Origin: Oscillospiraceae bacterium | Lineage (GTDB): Bacteria > Bacillota > Clostridia > Oscillospirales > UBA929 | Reading direction: 5' to 3' | Assembly: GCA_009784085.1 (NCBI GenBank) | Contig: WRCJ01000064.1 | Location: 1 to 8,718 of the forward strand | Length of the DNA stretch: 8,718 nucleotides | Shown here: positions 1 to 5,761 of the stretch, piece by piece | Numbering within the stretch: the stretch's first letter is position 1 | Layout: every line of letters starts with the position of its first letter | Program-made: the position numbers and the translations under genes | The notes under the pieces: model-generated | What the model was told of the DNA's origin: nothing | Database searches by the model: none | What the model saw: only the letters and a program-made list of their open reading frames with translations

Positions 1-1756
1 AGCCCGTGACGATCCGGCTGTTGACCACCGATACGAAACGGGTGATGCCCTGGCCGTTGGAATAGGGGCGGAAGAGGTAGTTGTCGGTAAAGACACCATC
101 TTCCGGTATGGCCCGCGTGGTGATGTTCCCGCCGTTGCCGCTGGGCGCGTACCAGTAGTTCCCGTTGGCGCATTTGATGGCGATCACGTCGCCGCCGTTG
201 ATGTTGCGATCGGCCTCCAGCGTGATGTTGGCCGCGCTGTTGGACACCCTCTGCAGGGCGGTGTACGGGGTCAGGCCGGCGTTGGTGATGTTCGGCGTGC
301 TCACCACATAGCTGTAGATGGTGCTGTTGGCAGGCCGGATGCGGTTGTTGGCCATCTGGCCGAGAAGGTACACGGACGCATCCTTAGCGAGGGGCAGGAC
401 GTCGTTATCGTTTTTCAGCAGGACGACGGTTTCGTCGGCGAGCTGCTGCGCGACCGCTTGGCTGTCCGTGTTGTTGAAGTTGGTCACGCCCGTGACCACG
501 CCGTTGGTCAGGCTGAGGTAGGGATAGCCGACGGGCCGCCCGGTGGTGGTGTAATCGTTGCGCTCATTGAACTGGCCCATGCGGATCATGTTGGTCAGCT
601 GGGGGATGGCCGCGTTCTTCACGTCTTCGGCGGTCACGCCCCAAACACCGTCAACGACGGCGTTTCGAAGGTTGTTGGGCGTGCTCGTGTCGGTGCTGAG
701 GCCCGAACCGCCGCCCGCGTTGCCGGTCAGCGAGATGATGGCCGTCTGCTTCTGACCGTTGCTGGGGCCGCCGCTGGCGCCGGTATAGGCTTGGTAACCG
801 TTGCTCATATTCGTGCTGGTGAGGTTATCCAGCGTGGGATAGTCGGGGCTGGTGTAGTACGACCATTTGGCGTGGGAACGCACATACTTGGTGATGGGGG
901 TCGTGAGGTTGGGGATGCCATTCGTGCTGCCGAAGGAGTTCATGACACCGTTTACCGTATTGCTCTTCACGGCTTCCAAAACCGCCTTATAGTGATACTC
1001 AAACAGGCTGCGGGCCGAGGTGTTGATGTTGGCGGTGGCGCGGTTGTACTCGCCCATGTAGTTGGGGAAGTGCTTCGTGCCAACGATATTCTTGAGCCAG
1101 AAGCCGTCCTGGCTCTCGGGCAGGATGGTGCCGGTGGCGCCGCCGGTCAGGGCCGAGACCAGCCTGGCCGTGTGATGCGGATCCTCGGAATAGCCCTCGT
1201 GGAAGCGGCCGACCATGGGGTTGATGCGCAAGTCAGCCACGGCGGTGTAGAACACGGGGGAGAAATTCTGGATCTGGTTGTAGGCGTAGTTGCGGTTGCT
1301 CTGGGCGAGCTTCTCGTTGCCCATGACCGTGCCGATTTTTTCCAGCAGGTCCGTGTTCCAGGTTTTCCCTTGCCCGCCCATGAGGGAGAACTCGGTGGAG
1401 ACGCCGCCCACCTCGTCGGTGGCCCTATGGCCCGAGGGTACCCTGCGGCCATTCATCGCGGCGCCGGATCCGCTCAACTGGTAATAGCCGTTGCTTGTGT
1501 TGCGGGACTCGGTGGCCCAAGCCGCGAAGCCTTCGACGCCCACGTAATCCCACAGGACATCGATGTAAGCCTGCAAGTGGTCGGGGTCGCCGTCAAACAG
1601 CGGCATCCCCTGTAGGTTGCCGCTCGGGCAGATCGTGAAGGTGATGTCCTCCTCCCCCTCTGCCTGTGCCATGGGCATGATCCCCCCAGCCAGCGCGGCA
1701 GTCACCACGATGGCTAACACCAGGCTGAATCCCCTTTTTGCGTGTTTTTTTTGCAT
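1..1756 (-). CDS. Secreted glycoside hydrolase family 3 protein (beta-glucosidase/xylosidase-like), C-terminus outside window
   Basis: Probable exo-acting glycosidase that removes terminal sugars from oligosaccharides outside the cell. The reading frame is open for 585 codons and runs off the window. The ATG at 1756 follows AAGGAGA at 9 nt. Residues 1-32 form a signal peptide: basic QKKHAKR, a hydrophobic core and an AQA cleavage site near residue 32. GH3 landmarks occur in order: TWN at 132-134, GRFHEGYSEDP at 183-193, KHF at 228-230 with the following N and R positions, VNGVMNSFGSTNGIP at 268-282, and ADETVVLLKNDNDVLPL at 440-456, which opens the second domain. Where most members have the SDW nucleophile motif, this one has SPDYPT (303-308), so Asp305 is the likely but unproven nucleophile. 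From about residue 511 the sequence resembles a fascin/ricin-like beta-trefoil inserted in the second domain. No promoter was recognised upstream, and co-transcription with the membrane protein gene (202-nt gap) is possible. Family assignment is firm; the substrate cannot be told. Confidence 0.88.
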   Translation of the reverse strand, partial: MQKKHAKRGFSLVLAIVVTAALAGGIMPMAQAEGEEDITFTICPSGNLQGMPLFDGDPDHLQAYIDVLWDYVGVEGFAAWATESRNTSNGYYQLSGSGAAMNGRRVPSGHRATDEVGGVSTEFSLMGGQGKTWNTDLLEKIGTVMGNEKLAQSNRNYAYNQIQNFSPVFYTAVADLRINPMVGRFHEGYSEDPHHTARLVSALTGGATGTILPESQDGFWLKNIVGTKHFPNYMGEYNRATANINTSARSLFEYHYKAVLEAVKSNTVNGVMNSFGSTNGIPNLTTPITKYVRSHAKWSYYTSPDYPTLDNLTSTNMSNGYQAYTGASGGPSNGQKQTAIISLTGNAGGGSGLSTDTSTPNNLRNAVVDGVWGVTAEDVKNAAIPQLTNMIRMGQFNERNDYTTTGRPVGYPYLSLTNGVVTGVTNFNNTDSQAVAQQLADETVVLLKNDNDVLPLAKDASVYLLGQMANNRIRPANSTIYSYVVSTPNITNAGLTPYTALQRVSNSAANITLEADRNINGGDVIAIKCANGNYWYAPSGNGGNITTRAIPEDGVFTDNYLFRPYSNGQGITRFVSVVNSRIVTG

Positions 1757-1870
1757 GACGATACTCTCCTTCTTATTATTTTTGCACTCCAATCCCCCCC
1801 TCCCGCCGCGTAAAATCAAGCAAAGCGCGCTCGGCTCCATACGGGGCAAAAAGCGAAAGACGAGAATCAC

Positions 1871-1960
1871 AAATGGCTTATAATGGCTAATAATGGCTTG
1901 TCATGGTTTGCAATGACCTAATAATGACCTATTATGACCTATTATGGCTTATTATGGCTT
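1871..1960. repeat. Array of about nine 10-bp tandem repeats
   Basis: On the plus strand ATG cores fall at 1873, 1883, 1893, 1903, 1913, 1924, 1934, 1944 and 1954, so the step is 10 bp with a single 11-bp step. Units vary around AATGGCTTAT, with GACCT replacing GGCTT in three neighbouring copies. The minus-strand consensus is ARGYCATWAT. The array begins at the stop codon of the membrane protein gene and ends about 115 bp before the GH3 start, so it lies in the shared intergenic region. It could be a minisatellite, an operator array on one face of the helix, or part of a 3' untranslated region. No known repeat family was recognised. Confidence 0.85.
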
Positions 1961-2993
1961 ATTCGGATTCGGGCTCTGCGGGGAAGGCGAGATACCATTT
2001 CCCGCCCATCCTCACCATGTCGAAGACTTCGGAATTCTCCACCACATCGCCGTCGATGACATGGGTCCGGTGCAAGTCGATTTCGGCGGATTGCCCGTCG
2101 GCACTCTGGTAGAACCCTCCTGTAGGGATGGTGAAATCGATGTTGAGCGTTGTGACAAAGCTCTTCAGCATCGTGCCGTCGTCGGTATAATCGATCTCCA
2201 AATCACCAAAGTAGCCGTCACGGAGCGCGGCCCTGAAGTCGTCGGCCAATCCAAACATCGGGATGACGCCGTCGATGAGCTGACCGCTTGGGAAGCAGGA
2301 TTTCATCGTATCGATGTCGCCGGCTTTCATGGCGGCTACAAACCGGTTGAGCACCTTCCTTGCTTTAGCTTCATCGGGGCCGATTGCGGAGGCGTAACTG
2401 ATATACCATTGCTGATCGCGTTTCACCATGCTGAAGAACACGGGGAACTCGGAGGTCTCGCCATCCAGCGTGTTGATCTGCATCAGGTTGAGCCTGGCCG
2501 TCTGACCCCGCTCCTCAAACTCAACCAGTTTCCCCAACCCGGCCCTGTAATCGAGGCCGACCGCCTGGACATAGCTCTTTATTACTGTGTTGTTGTCGGT
2601 GTAGTCGATATCTAAATCGCCGTAGCGGCCGGCTTGTAAATCGGCTATGAAGTCGTCGGGCGAACCGAACAGCAGGAGAAAATTGTCATTATACAGATCC
2701 GGGGAAGCGCAGGCGGTCATGGCGCCGATGTCGCCCCTTTTCGTCGCGTCCAAAAATCGATTGAACACGCCGGTGATCTCGGACTCGTCCGATTCGCCGC
2801 CGAAAAACAAAAGGTAAGCGCCCACGCCTACGCCCAACGCCAGTACTACGGCCAGCGCGAGGACAATGGGCCAGGGCTTTTTGGGGCGGTTGGGGCGGTG
2901 AGGATGGTTGGGGCGGTTGGGATGGTTGGGGCGGTTGGGGCGGTCAGGGTGGGTTTTACCCTGTGCGTTTTGGTTTGTGTCCTTTTGGCTCAT
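1959..2993 (-). CDS. Membrane-anchored protein with two tandem copies of an extracytoplasmic (NTF2-like?) domain
   Basis: Function unknown; 344 residues. The ATG at 2993 is chosen because GGAGGG (3004-3009) lies 10 nt upstream. The frame continues to a further ATG at 3062, but that extension overlaps a probable -10 box. Residues 1-40 are a polar, probably cytoplasmic tail with RPN/HPN tripeptide repeats (18-37). Residues 42-64 form one membrane helix. The rest is an internal duplication, about 70-200 and 205-340. The copies share VFNRFLDA/VLNRFVAA, a GDI..M segment, a FG..DDF segment, GRYGDLDIDYTD versus GYFGDLEIDYTD, the K-S-(Y/F)-V motif, and an ending QWYISYAS versus KWYLAFPA. Such small alpha+beta repeats beside a membrane anchor resemble NTF2-like/DUF4878-type domains, but this is inference from the pattern. 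The gene is upstream of, and codirectional with, the GH3 gene. A cell-surface or stress-sensing role is possible but unsupported. Confidence 0.8.
   Translation of the reverse strand: MSQKDTNQNAQGKTHPDRPNRPNHPNRPNHPHRPNRPKKPWPIVLALAVVLALGVGVGAYLLFFGGESDESEITGVFNRFLDATKRGDIGAMTACASPDLYNDNFLLLFGSPDDFIADLQAGRYGDLDIDYTDNNTVIKSYVQAVGLDYRAGLGKLVEFEERGQTARLNLMQINTLDGETSEFPVFFSMVKRDQQWYISYASAIGPDEAKARKVLNRFVAAMKAGDIDTMKSCFPSGQLIDGVIPMFGLADDFRAALRDGYFGDLEIDYTDDGTMLKSFVTTLNIDFTIPTGGFYQSADGQSAEIDLHRTHVIDGDVVENSEVFDMVRMGGKWYLAFPAEPESE
2883..2942 (-). repeat. Nine-bp coding repeats for RPN/HPN tripeptides
   Basis: The coding strand repeats 9-bp units giving Arg-Pro-Asn or His-Pro-Asn, residues 18-37 of the membrane protein. 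Copies differ mainly at the Arg/His codon. The opposite (plus) strand is rich in runs of three or four G separated by 5-6 nt, and this continues to 2953. The tract sits in the N-terminal tail just before the membrane helix. Confidence 0.85.
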
Positions 2994-3042
2994 AGGCAAG
3001 AAGCCCTCCAGAAACGTAAACAGGTTTTGGGAGACAAGAAAG

Positions 3043-3071
3043 ATTATACAACTATCCATCATCTATGGTAG
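3043..3071 (-). promoter_or_regulatory. Candidate promoter of the membrane protein gene
   Basis: On the minus strand a perfect TATAAT lies at 3048-3043. The -35 position 17 bp upstream (3071-3066) reads CTACCA, which matches the consensus at only three positions, so the promoter would be weak or need an activator. The predicted transcript starts near 3036 and contains the GGAGGG site and the ATG at 2993, but not the in-frame ATG at 3062. Confidence 0.45.
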
Positions 3072-3186
3072 CATATTATGGATGGTTTTAACATGGAAAT
3101 TCAGACATTATGAGATGGAATATCGGGTAGTGCCATATCATGACGAAACTGTACATGTAACCGAGATATAGTATGACCAGGGCCTC
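3072..3186. other. AT-rich intergenic stretch without a recognised gene
   Basis: This part of the 281-bp gap between the membrane protein start and the HAD gene end is clearly richer in A and T than the flanking genes. Short open frames cross it on both strands, but none has a convincing ribosome binding site or a recognisable product. It may hold upstream promoter elements of the membrane protein gene; nothing more specific is visible. Confidence 0.4.
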
Positions 3187-3241
3187 GCAAAAAAGGACAC
3201 CCGCAAGCCGTTCTGTCGCAAACGGTCTGCGGGTGTTTTTT
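3187..3241 (-). terminator. Rho-independent terminator after uxaC-HAD unit, bidirectional in form
   Basis: An inverted repeat has its left arm at 3197-3212 and right arm at 3221-3236, with an 8-nt loop. The outer nine pairs are perfect (ACACCCGCA with TGCGGGTGT) and the inner five (GCCGTT region) pair after a short mismatch. It is flanked by six A at 3189-3194 and six T at 3236-3241, so each strand gives a GC-rich hairpin followed by U. It lies 34 bp past the stop of the minus-strand HAD gene, whose transcript it should end. No plus-strand gene ends here. Confidence 0.92.
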
Positions 3242-3274
3242 ACCTGCCGTGTGTAGTGGTTTTTGCGTATTTGT

Positions 3275-4108
3275 TTATGGGGATGCAGGGGATGTATGGG
3301 ATACAAATGTGTCGATCACATGGGCGACGCCATCCTCGTCATTGCTGCGCGTGATAAAGTCGGCCTCTTTCAGAACCTCCGGCACGGCGTTGGCCATGGC
3401 GACGCCCAGACCGGCGTATTTGATCATGGAAAGGTCGTTGTATCCGTCGCCGATGGCCATCATCTCGTCACGCCCGATCCCGTACAACGCGCCCAGCTTT
3501 TCCATCGCGCGGGCCTTGGAAACGCCGATGTCCACAAACTCCAGCAGCTGCGCATGGGACGTGTGGCAGTTGAGGCGCCCGGCAAAGTGTTCCCACATCT
3601 CGTTTTGCAACGGATATATCCTGTCGGCGCCATCGCACCATAGCATCTTGTCCGCGCCGCCGCGCACCAGTTTATCCAAGTCGGGTTCAATCATCGGGGT
3701 AACCCGGGAAATCTTGATGTAAGTATCGTTTTTGGGCGTGGAAATGGGTGCGTACAATTGGGCGTCCCGCCATAGGAGGACAGCGACACGGCGCGCTATG
3801 CCAAGTTCTACGACTTCGCGGCATAGGTGTTCCGGGAGCATCTGCGAGAATAGGCGCCGCTTGGACTTCCCCATGACCACGACCGCGCCGTTATACGTGA
3901 TGAACGGCAAGTCGGCGTCCATCAAGGCGACCAGGTGCTCGACGCCAGCCAGCGGCCGGCCGGTGGAGACGACGAAGATCACGCCGGCGTCCAGTGCGCT
4001 GTAGATAGCTTGTTGCGTGCGGCTGGTCAGTTCGGAGCGGCTGTTGAGCAGCGTGCCGTCGATGTCGACGGCGATTAGTTTATACTTCCTATACTTCTTA
4101 TCCTTCAT
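3275..4108 (-). CDS. HAD-superfamily hydrolase, Cof-type sugar phosphatase
   Basis: Cytoplasmic Mg-dependent phosphatase of the Cof/HAD-IIB family, which typically acts on sugar phosphates or related small phosphorylated metabolites. All four HAD motifs are present: DIDGT at 15-19 (Asp15 nucleophile, Asp17 acid/base), STGRP at 48-52, Lys198 in SKARAMEKL, and GDGYND at 220-225 for metal binding. The 277-residue length is normal and the cap domain sits between motifs II and III. The ATG at 4108 has AGGTG 6 nt upstream; a GTG at 4117 with GAGGG 10 nt upstream would add three residues. The start overlaps the end of uxaC by 11 nt, which suggests translational coupling and one transcript with it. 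The gene is followed by the hairpin terminator. The context suggests removal of a phosphorylated uronate-pathway intermediate or by-product, but the sequence cannot show the substrate. Confidence 0.92.
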   Translation of the reverse strand: MKDKKYRKYKLIAVDIDGTLLNSRSELTSRTQQAIYSALDAGVIFVVSTGRPLAGVEHLVALMDADLPFITYNGAVVVMGKSKRRLFSQMLPEHLCREVVELGIARRVAVLLWRDAQLYAPISTPKNDTYIKISRVTPMIEPDLDKLVRGGADKMLWCDGADRIYPLQNEMWEHFAGRLNCHTSHAQLLEFVDIGVSKARAMEKLGALYGIGRDEMMAIGDGYNDLSMIKYAGLGVAMANAVPEVLKEADFITRSNDEDGVAHVIDTFVSHTSPASP

Positions 4109-5558
4109 GCGATGCACCTGCGCGGGACCCTCTTTGGGGGCATTGCGCCTCTATGCCGCGGGCCTCTATGCCGAGGTATTCGCGCACGTTTTGATAGCAC
4201 ACGGCCTCGATGATGTCGATCAATCCCTGCTCGCCGGAGGCGTATTCGCCGCGTTCCACCAAACTGCCCAGATAATCGCAGAGGATCCGGCGAAACACCT
4301 CATGCCGGGGGTAAGACAGGAAGCTGCGGGAATCGGTAAGCATACCCATGGAGAGGGAGAGCGGGTAGAGTTGCCCGGTGCTCTCGAAGAATTGCCGGAT
4401 TCCGAAGGGTTGGTCATTGAACCACCAGGGCGCGCCAAGAATGACGCCCGCCTTGCGGCCGTCGGTGCAGAACGCCGCCGCGAGGGCCGCCAACGGCTCA
4501 TGCTGATGGATGTTCAAGGGGTAAAGGATGGTCTTGGGCAGGCAGTCGGCGTTGTGCAGCGTGTTGAGCAACCTGCCAAGATCGCGGATGGGCGTTTCGC
4601 CGTCTATGCAATCGAACCCGCTGTCCGGGCCCAACAGCCTTGCCATCCGGCTGTTCGCGTCGCGGTAGGCGCCGATGTGCAGCTGCATCACAAAGCCATG
4701 CCGCCTGTAGCGTTTGGCGGCTTCCAGCAGGAACGCGGTTTGATATTGCCTGCCCTCCCGCATGGTGAGCGTTTCGCCGGCCATGGCCTTGCCCAATATC
4801 GCGTCGCGTGTGTCGCGCGAGCTCTCCTCGAAGTAGAAATTGTCGAGCCCGTGATCGGTGATGACGGAACCGTGCTCCTTGAAGAACAGCAAACGGGCCT
4901 CAAGCGCGTCCATCAGATCGTGGAAGCTTTGGATCTTGATGCCGGATGTTTCGGATAGGCGGCCAATATAGTCCGCGAAACCGGGCTTTCCCGCGTTCAT
5001 CGCCTTGTCGGGCCGGAACGCTGGGACAACGGTGGTTCGAAACGATGCGTCGCTTTGTATCATCCGATGGAAGCGCAAATCGTCAACCGGATCATCCGTG
5101 GTGGCAATATAGTCCACATGGGAGAGCTGGATAATGCTGCGGGGCGTGAGCTTTTGCTCGTCGATCCGCGCCTTTGCCCGCGTGTATATCCCATGGGCGT
5201 TCGCGGCATCCAGCGGGGCGTCGATGCCAAAATATCGCCCGAGCTCCAGCCGGCACCAGATATAGAGGGGGTTCCCGGCCAACTTGGGGAAAATCCCCGC
5301 AAAAGCCAGAAACTTGTCATAATAGCTTGCGTTGCCCGTGATCAGCCTCTCCGGTATCCCGAAAGTCCGCATGGCGCGCCATTTGTAGTGGTCGCGCGCC
5401 AGCCACATCTCGCCCAGATCATCAAAGACTTTGTTTTCGGCGATTTCTCTGGGATCCAGATGGCAATGGTAATCGATGATCGGCAAGTCCTTCGCGTATT
5501 GCCCATACAGCCGCTTGGCGGTTTCGTTGGTAAAAAACAGATCCTCCAGGGGTATCAT
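4098..5558 (-). CDS. uxaC: Uronate isomerase (glucuronate/galacturonate isomerase)
   Basis: Converts D-glucuronate to D-fructuronate and D-galacturonate to D-tagaturonate in the cytoplasm, the entry step of the hexuronate pathway. The sequence matches the family along its length: IIDYHCHLDP near residue 27 (His31 and His33 are the metal-ligand type of the amidohydrolase fold), DHYKWRAMRT, ATTDDPVDDLRFH, VPAFRPDKA, MQLHIGA, PKTILYPLN, PWWFNDQ and GMLTDSRSFLSYPRHE..RRIL. The ATG at 5558 has GGAGG 10 nt upstream and gives 486 residues; an ATG at 5567 lies too close to that site. The frame stays open to 5645, but that part overlaps the promoter. The protein has about 20 extra C-terminal residues beyond the usual end, containing a duplicated GIEAR/GIEAQ. 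It is first in a two-gene unit with the HAD phosphatase and is divergent from kdgK. Confidence 0.97.
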   Translation of the reverse strand: MIPLEDLFFTNETAKRLYGQYAKDLPIIDYHCHLDPREIAENKVFDDLGEMWLARDHYKWRAMRTFGIPERLITGNASYYDKFLAFAGIFPKLAGNPLYIWCRLELGRYFGIDAPLDAANAHGIYTRAKARIDEQKLTPRSIIQLSHVDYIATTDDPVDDLRFHRMIQSDASFRTTVVPAFRPDKAMNAGKPGFADYIGRLSETSGIKIQSFHDLMDALEARLLFFKEHGSVITDHGLDNFYFEESSRDTRDAILGKAMAGETLTMREGRQYQTAFLLEAAKRYRRHGFVMQLHIGAYRDANSRMARLLGPDSGFDCIDGETPIRDLGRLLNTLHNADCLPKTILYPLNIHQHEPLAALAAAFCTDGRKAGVILGAPWWFNDQPFGIRQFFESTGQLYPLSLSMGMLTDSRSFLSYPRHEVFRRILCDYLGSLVERGEYASGEQGLIDIIEAVCYQNVREYLGIEARGIEAQCPQRGSRAGASHEG

Positions 5559-5615
5559 GATGCGCATTCCTCCCTCGCGTTTTCTCTCGCATTTCTTTCC
5601 CACGTTTCCTATCTC

Positions 5616-5645
5616 ATTGTAGTATGGAACCTCTCGCGCTGTCAA
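5616..5645 (-). promoter_or_regulatory. Sigma-A promoter of uxaC
   Basis: On the minus strand a perfect TTGACA at 5645-5640 is followed after 18 bp by TACAAT at 5621-5616. Transcription should begin near 5609, leaving a leader of about 50 nt that contains the GGAGG at 5573-5569. The -35 box is itself a TTG codon in frame with uxaC, which explains the spuriously long open frame. Confidence 0.85.
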
Positions 5646-5667
5646 GTTTCATTGTATCCCTGCCGGT

Positions 5668-5693
5668 AAATTTGGTTTGGCAAATTTGGTTTG
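5668..5693. promoter_or_regulatory. Candidate operator between the divergent uxaC and kdgK promoters
   Basis: AAATTTGGTTTG occurs twice, at 5668-5679 and 5682-5693, 14 bp apart. The same bases contain a perfect inverted repeat, AAATTTG (5668-5674) and CAAATTT (5681-5687), with a 6-bp spacer. The second direct copy runs into the kdgK -35 box, as expected for a repressor site. The regulator is not in the window, so its family (for example LacI or GntR) is not known. Confidence 0.6.
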
Positions 5694-5720
5694 ACAAGGG
5701 AACTGTAAATGCTTTATAAT
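5691..5720 (+). promoter_or_regulatory. Sigma-A promoter of the kdgK-gnd-SDR operon
   Basis: A perfect TTGACA at 5691-5696 and a perfect TATAAT at 5715-5720 are separated by 18 bp. Transcription should begin near 5727. A TTG at 5720, in frame with kdgK, overlaps the last base of the -10 box and so cannot be in the message. Confidence 0.93.
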
Positions 5721-5746
5721 TGAAAAAAGCGACAAAAGAGAAGGGA

Positions 5747-5755
5747 AGGGAGAGG
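5747..5755 (+). promoter_or_regulatory. Ribosome binding site that decides the kdgK start
   Basis: The purine-rich AGGGAGAGG lies 6-9 nt before the TTG at 5762 and about 12 nt before a GTG at 5768. It favours TTG 5762 as the start, consistent with a transcript that begins near 5727. Confidence 0.7.
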
Positions 5756-5761
5756 ATTGAC

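Noticed and set aside
458..1615. Long plus-strand open frame (385 codons) opposite the GH3 gene
   Set aside because: The minus strand has a clear GH3 protein with a signal peptide and family motifs. The plus-strand product is a low-complexity Gly/Val/Ala-rich shadow typical of antisense frames in GC-rich genes.
1757..1870. Promoter directly upstream of the GH3 gene
   Set aside because: Several TTG words were tested, but none has a TATAAT-like box at 16-18 bp, so no promoter is reported.
1871..1960. CRISPR array reading of the 10-bp repeats
   Set aside because: The unit is only 10 bp with no spacers between copies, and no cas gene is present.
1944..2615. Plus-strand open frame beginning in the 10-bp repeat array
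   Set aside because: Its start is one of the repeat ATG words without a ribosome binding site, and the rest is antisense to the duplicated-domain protein.
2908..3306. Short open frames on both strands across the AT-rich gap
   Set aside because: None has a good ribosome binding site, and the products look random. One overlaps the promoter region and another reads through the terminator hairpin.
4017..4958. Plus-strand open frame opposite uxaC and the HAD gene start
   Set aside because: It lacks a ribosome binding site and recognisable motifs, and it spans two confident minus-strand genes.
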